14,778 nucleotides of DNA from an uncultured Paracoccaceae bacterium. GTDB taxonomy: Bacteria > Pseudomonadota > Alphaproteobacteria > Rhodobacterales > Rhodobacteraceae. The notes beneath the pieces were generated by a model. The model was not told the origin of the DNA, ran no database searches, and saw nothing but the letters and a program-made list of their open reading frames with translations. Positions 13,056-14,778 of the stretch are shown here, in pieces (the stretch's first letter is position 1; the number at the start of each line of letters is the position of its first letter). Position numbers and translations under genes: made by a program. The stretch is from positions 1-14,778 of the forward strand of contig CAJXHQ010000022.1 in the NCBI GenBank assembly GCA_913054485.1, written 5' to 3'.

Positions 13056-13466
13056 TCATTCAGGAACCGGGGTGAATGCGATTTCCCCCAGTTCCTTTTC
13101 CGCTATGTCCGCGATGCGGGCGTAGACCTGCTTGCCTTGCGCAAGCAGCACAGCGCCTTTTGGTGTCAAAGTGATGTGATAGGCCCGCGCATCCATCTGG
13201 CATTGAAAGCGTTCCACCAGTCCGCGCCCTTGCAGTTTGCTGATCATGGAACTCGCCGAGGCTTTGGTCACGCCGAGCTCTGCAACGATGTCATGCAGAT
13301 GCTGGCCGTGCTCCCCATTTGCGCCAAACGGCCTGTGCGCCTGCTCGTCTACTGCGTTCAGGTATTCGAACTCACTGAGGCTCAGGCTTCCCACGCGCGC
13401 TGATTCCGCCCATTCCCGGCTGGAAAGGCGATTCAGTTTCTGGATCAGATCTGATAGCTGCGCCAT
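13056..13466 (-). CDS. MarR family transcriptional regulator (136 aa)
   Basis: A dimeric winged-helix DNA-binding protein; members of this family usually repress their own gene and a neighbour and release DNA on binding a small molecule or on oxidation. The winged HTH spans about 55-105: LHDIVAELGVTKASASSMISKLQGRGLVER forms the recognition part, followed by the wing DARAYHITLTPKG. The first 45 residues and the C-terminal helix (104-128) supply the dimer interface. One cysteine is present (Cys89), so a two-cysteine redox switch within a subunit is not evident. ATG at 13466 has a purine-rich GAGG about nine bases upstream, and a perfect dyad at 13482-13496 lies just before it. The CPYC membrane protein follows after 64 bases, very probably as its target. 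Confidence 0.9.
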   Translation of the reverse strand: MAQLSDLIQKLNRLSSREWAESARVGSLSLSEFEYLNAVDEQAHRPFGANGEHGQHLHDIVAELGVTKASASSMISKLQGRGLVERFQCQMDARAYHITLTPKGAVLLAQGKQVYARIADIAEKELGEIAFTPVPE

Positions 13467-13481
13467 TGGAGAGCCTCGCTG

Positions 13482-13496
13482 GTTAGGAAGCCTAAC
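13482..13496. promoter_or_regulatory. Perfect dyad GTTAGG-AAG-CCTAAC upstream of marR, candidate autoregulatory operator
   Basis: Six-bp perfect arms with a 3-bp centre, 15 bases before the MarR start codon. The size and position are typical of MarR operators. A related dyad lies before the downstream membrane-protein gene. Confidence 0.6.
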
Positions 13497-13533
13497 TAAT
13501 ACGCGGAACTGGCGGTTGCAAGCCCTTTCAGCC

Positions 13534-13562
13534 TTGCTTTCGCGGCCCCGCTCACCTAAATA
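13534..13562 (+). promoter_or_regulatory. Promoter candidate for rplS-rpmE
   Basis: TTGCTT (13534-13539) and TAAATA (13557-13562) are separated by exactly 17 bp. Transcription would start near 13569, leaving a leader of about 200 nt. The need for a separate promoter is supported by the minus-strand gene pair that separates trmD from rplS. Confidence 0.5.
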
Positions 13563-13568
13563 CCGCCT

Positions 13569-13604
13569 GTCCGGGGCTCATCTCGAGTCGTCCGGACCTG
13601 TTTT
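13569..13604 (+). terminator. Possible attenuator or terminator hairpin in the rplS leader
   Basis: GTCCGG (13569-13574) pairs with CCGGAC (13592-13597) and is followed by CTGTTTT (13598-13604). The loop is 17 bases, with a small CTC/GAG pairing inside. A terminator this soon after the predicted start would suit attenuation. GTCCGGAC (13590-13597) is itself a palindrome, which weakens the reading. Confidence 0.3.
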
Positions 13605-13769
13605 GCGTTGTATTCCTGCTGCTTTCTTCGGCCGCAGTGCAGGCGGGACAGAGACGAAAGCAAAGACGGATTATCTCTGGCGGGCGCGATGCGGACCCGG
13701 TGAAGACGCAGAGCTCTGAGACGGCACCCAACTTCGCGGACCAACCGTGAGCATATTTAGGAGACTGCG

Positions 13770-14144
13770 ATGAACCTGATCGCACAGCTGGAGGCGGAGC
13801 AAATCGCCGCCCTGGGGAAAGACATCCCCGACTTCAAAGCCGGTGACACCATCCGTGTCGGCTTCAAAGTGACCGAAGGCAGCCGTTCGCGCGTGCAGAA
13901 CTACGAAGGCGTCTGCATCAGCCGCAAAAACGGTTCCGGCATTGCCGGTTCCTTCACCGTCCGCAAGATTTCGTTTGGCGAAGGCGTGGAGCGTGTGTTC
14001 CCGCTGCACTCGACCAACATCGACAGCATCACCGTTGTGCGCCGTGGCCGTGTCCGCCGCGCCAAGCTGTACTACCTGCGCGCCCGCCGCGGTAAGTCCG
14101 CACGTATCGCAGAAGATGCAAACTACAAGCCCAAGAAAGCCTGA
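13770..14144 (+). CDS. rplS: 50S ribosomal protein L19 (124 aa)
   Basis: Large-subunit protein at the 30S-50S interface. The family pattern is complete: [13 protein letters not shown] (22-34), then [17 protein letters not shown] (38-54), [27 protein letters not shown] and [27 protein letters not shown] at 13770 has AGGAG seven bases before it. The length is typical of alphaproteobacteria. In many bacteria rplS directly follows trmD; here about 1.2 kb, including two minus-strand genes, lies between, and a promoter-like sequence with a long leader precedes it. rpmE follows after 11 bases. Confidence 0.98.
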   Translation: MNLIAQLEAEQIAALGKDIPDFKAGDTIRVGFKVTEGSRSRVQNYEGVCISRKNGSGIAGSFTVRKISFGEGVERVFPLHSTNIDSITVVRRGRVRRAKLYYLRARRGKSARIAEDANYKPKKA

Positions 14145-14155
14145 GGAGCGGTATC

Positions 14156-14377
14156 ATGAAAAAAGACACCCATCCCGAGTACCACATGATCAACGTCAAA
14201 ATGACCGACGGCACCGTTGTTCAGATGAAGTCGACCTGGGGCGCCGAAGGCGATCAGCTGGCACTGGACATTGATCCTTCCGTGCACCCTGCATGGAACG
14301 GCGGCACCACCCGTCTGATGGATGCCGGCGGCCGCGTCTCCAAGTTCAAGAAGAAATACGAAGGCCTGGGCTTCTAA
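14156..14377 (+). CDS. rpmE: 50S ribosomal protein L31 (73 aa), zinc-free type
   Basis: Large-subunit protein that helps bridge the subunits. It begins [20 protein letters not shown] and ends with [22 protein letters not shown], the usual L31 termini. It has no cysteines, so it is the non-zinc-binding form; the zinc form carries a CxxC motif. The AGGAG Shine-Dalgarno (14144-14148) overlaps the end of rplS, so the two are almost certainly in one mRNA. A strong terminator follows within 25 bases. Zinc-free L31 is the ordinary copy in many alphaproteobacteria, so absence of zinc-dependent control is not unusual in itself. Confidence 0.96.
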   Translation: MKKDTHPEYHMINVKMTDGTVVQMKSTWGAEGDQLALDIDPSVHPAWNGGTTRLMDAGGRVSKFKKKYEGLGF

Positions 14378-14401
14378 GCTTCTGCACATCGGATTTTCAG
14401 G

Positions 14402-14430
14402 AAACGCCGCGCCCTTGGGTGCGGCGTTTT
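14402..14430 (+). terminator. Rho-independent terminator of rplS-rpmE
   Basis: AAACGCCGC (14402-14410) pairs perfectly with GCGGCGTTT (14421-14429) across a 10-base loop and runs into TTTT. It lies 24 bases after the L31 stop codon. Stem, T-run and place all agree. Confidence 0.9.
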
Positions 14431-14470
14431 CATTTGCAGCCTCCGCTTTATGCAAGCCGCGCAGCTGACC

Positions 14471-14778
14471 TTAGCAGTCCCACCCGGCATAGCGGTTCGG
14501 CTGGCCGATAGCGCGCTCACAGCCCAGAAACCCAGCCCAATCCTCCCCCGGCTGCCAGATGCTGTCCATAAGCTGGCGGGTCACTTCCCGGGACGGGCCG
14601 CGGCCGGATGCGGCATAGCGGTGGAAAAAGGCCGTGACACGCGCATTGTAAATGCAGTGCACATGTATTTTCGCTTCGGCATGATCTTCGATGGCCGCGC
14701 ATAACCTGGTAAAATCCGACTCTGCAGGACAGGTGAAGTCAACCGGAATATAGATATACCTCATGCCCAGAGCTGTGA
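14471..14778 (-). CDS. Protein-tyrosine-phosphatase-like protein, N-terminus beyond the window
   Basis: The minus-strand frame ends at TAA (14473-14471) and stays open to the right edge. An ATG at 14764 would give 97 residues (MRYIYIPVDFTC...), but the preceding codons (TALG) continue the pattern of small bacterial tyrosine-phosphatase-like proteins, in which a Gly-Met-x-Tyr stretch sits mid-protein after a variable N-terminal half. The likely start is therefore outside. The active-site region reads KIHVHCIYNARVTAFFHRY: the His-Cys and Arg of a PTP loop are present, but only four residues separate Cys from Arg where classical enzymes have five, so activity is uncertain. It converges on rpmE, with the terminator between them. 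Confidence 0.72.
   Translation of the reverse strand, partial: TALGMRYIYIPVDFTCPAESDFTRLCAAIEDHAEAKIHVHCIYNARVTAFFHRYAASGRGPSREVTRQLMDSIWQPGEDWAGFLGCERAIGQPNRYAGWDC

Larger units (their letters stand above)
13467..13769. other. Divergent intergenic region between marR and rplS
   Basis: These 303 bases hold the marR operator (13482-13496), a promoter-like pair directed at rplS (13534-13562), a hairpin with a T-run just after its likely start (13569-13604), and a further TGCTTTC/GAAAGCA pairing (13620-13626 with 13656-13662). About 100 bases without obvious symmetry follow before the rplS Shine-Dalgarno AGGAG at 13759-13763. No recognisable protein is encoded. Confidence 0.6.

Overview
The window is GC-rich, densely coding DNA from an alphaproteobacterium. 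Gene order and protein sequences point to the Rhodobacteraceae, probably the Roseobacter group (Leisingera, Phaeobacter or Ruegeria type). That is an inference from an Ffh with a Met/Gly-rich tail, a long S16, the BluB sequence and the L19/L31 pair. No tRNA, rRNA, CRISPR array or complete insertion sequence was seen.

Left part (1-5458). A fragment of an unidentified plus-strand gene ends at 83. It faces an unusual elongation-factor-G-like protein on the minus strand (111-2012) whose GTPase motifs are degraded. A small two-helix membrane protein (2315-2800, plus) then converges on a minus-strand pair: a GAF/Fis-type regulator of AcoR type lacking the AAA+ domain (4502-5458), and an ExaC/AldB-like aldehyde dehydrogenase (2875-4398). 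A perfect inverted repeat, TGTCTCA-N4-TGAGACA, lies between regulator and dehydrogenase and is the obvious candidate operator.

Central and right part (5763-14377). This is a translation and protein-export block read on the plus strand: ffh, a 28-codon mini-ORF, four tandem GNAT acetyltransferase paralogues, a chorismate mutase, rpsP (S16), bluB, a 47-residue membrane peptide, rimM and trmD. The mini-ORF, the four GNAT genes, and the peptide-rimM pair are joined by ATGA or TGATG stop/start overlaps, so their translation is probably coupled. rplS (L19) and rpmE (L31) follow, but are separated from trmD by a less GC-rich minus-strand pair, a MarR regulator and a CPYC-containing membrane protein. 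rplS has its own promoter-like sequence and a roughly 200-nt leader, and a strong terminator closes rpmE. The window ends in a truncated tyrosine-phosphatase-like gene on the minus strand.

The points most worth following are the translationally coupled GNAT array between SRP and ribosomal-protein genes, the chorismate mutase leader with three GGTGCACG boxes at exactly 11-bp period inside a 16-bp direct repeat, the EF-G-like protein with altered switch regions, and the AAA-less AcoR-type regulator with its operator.
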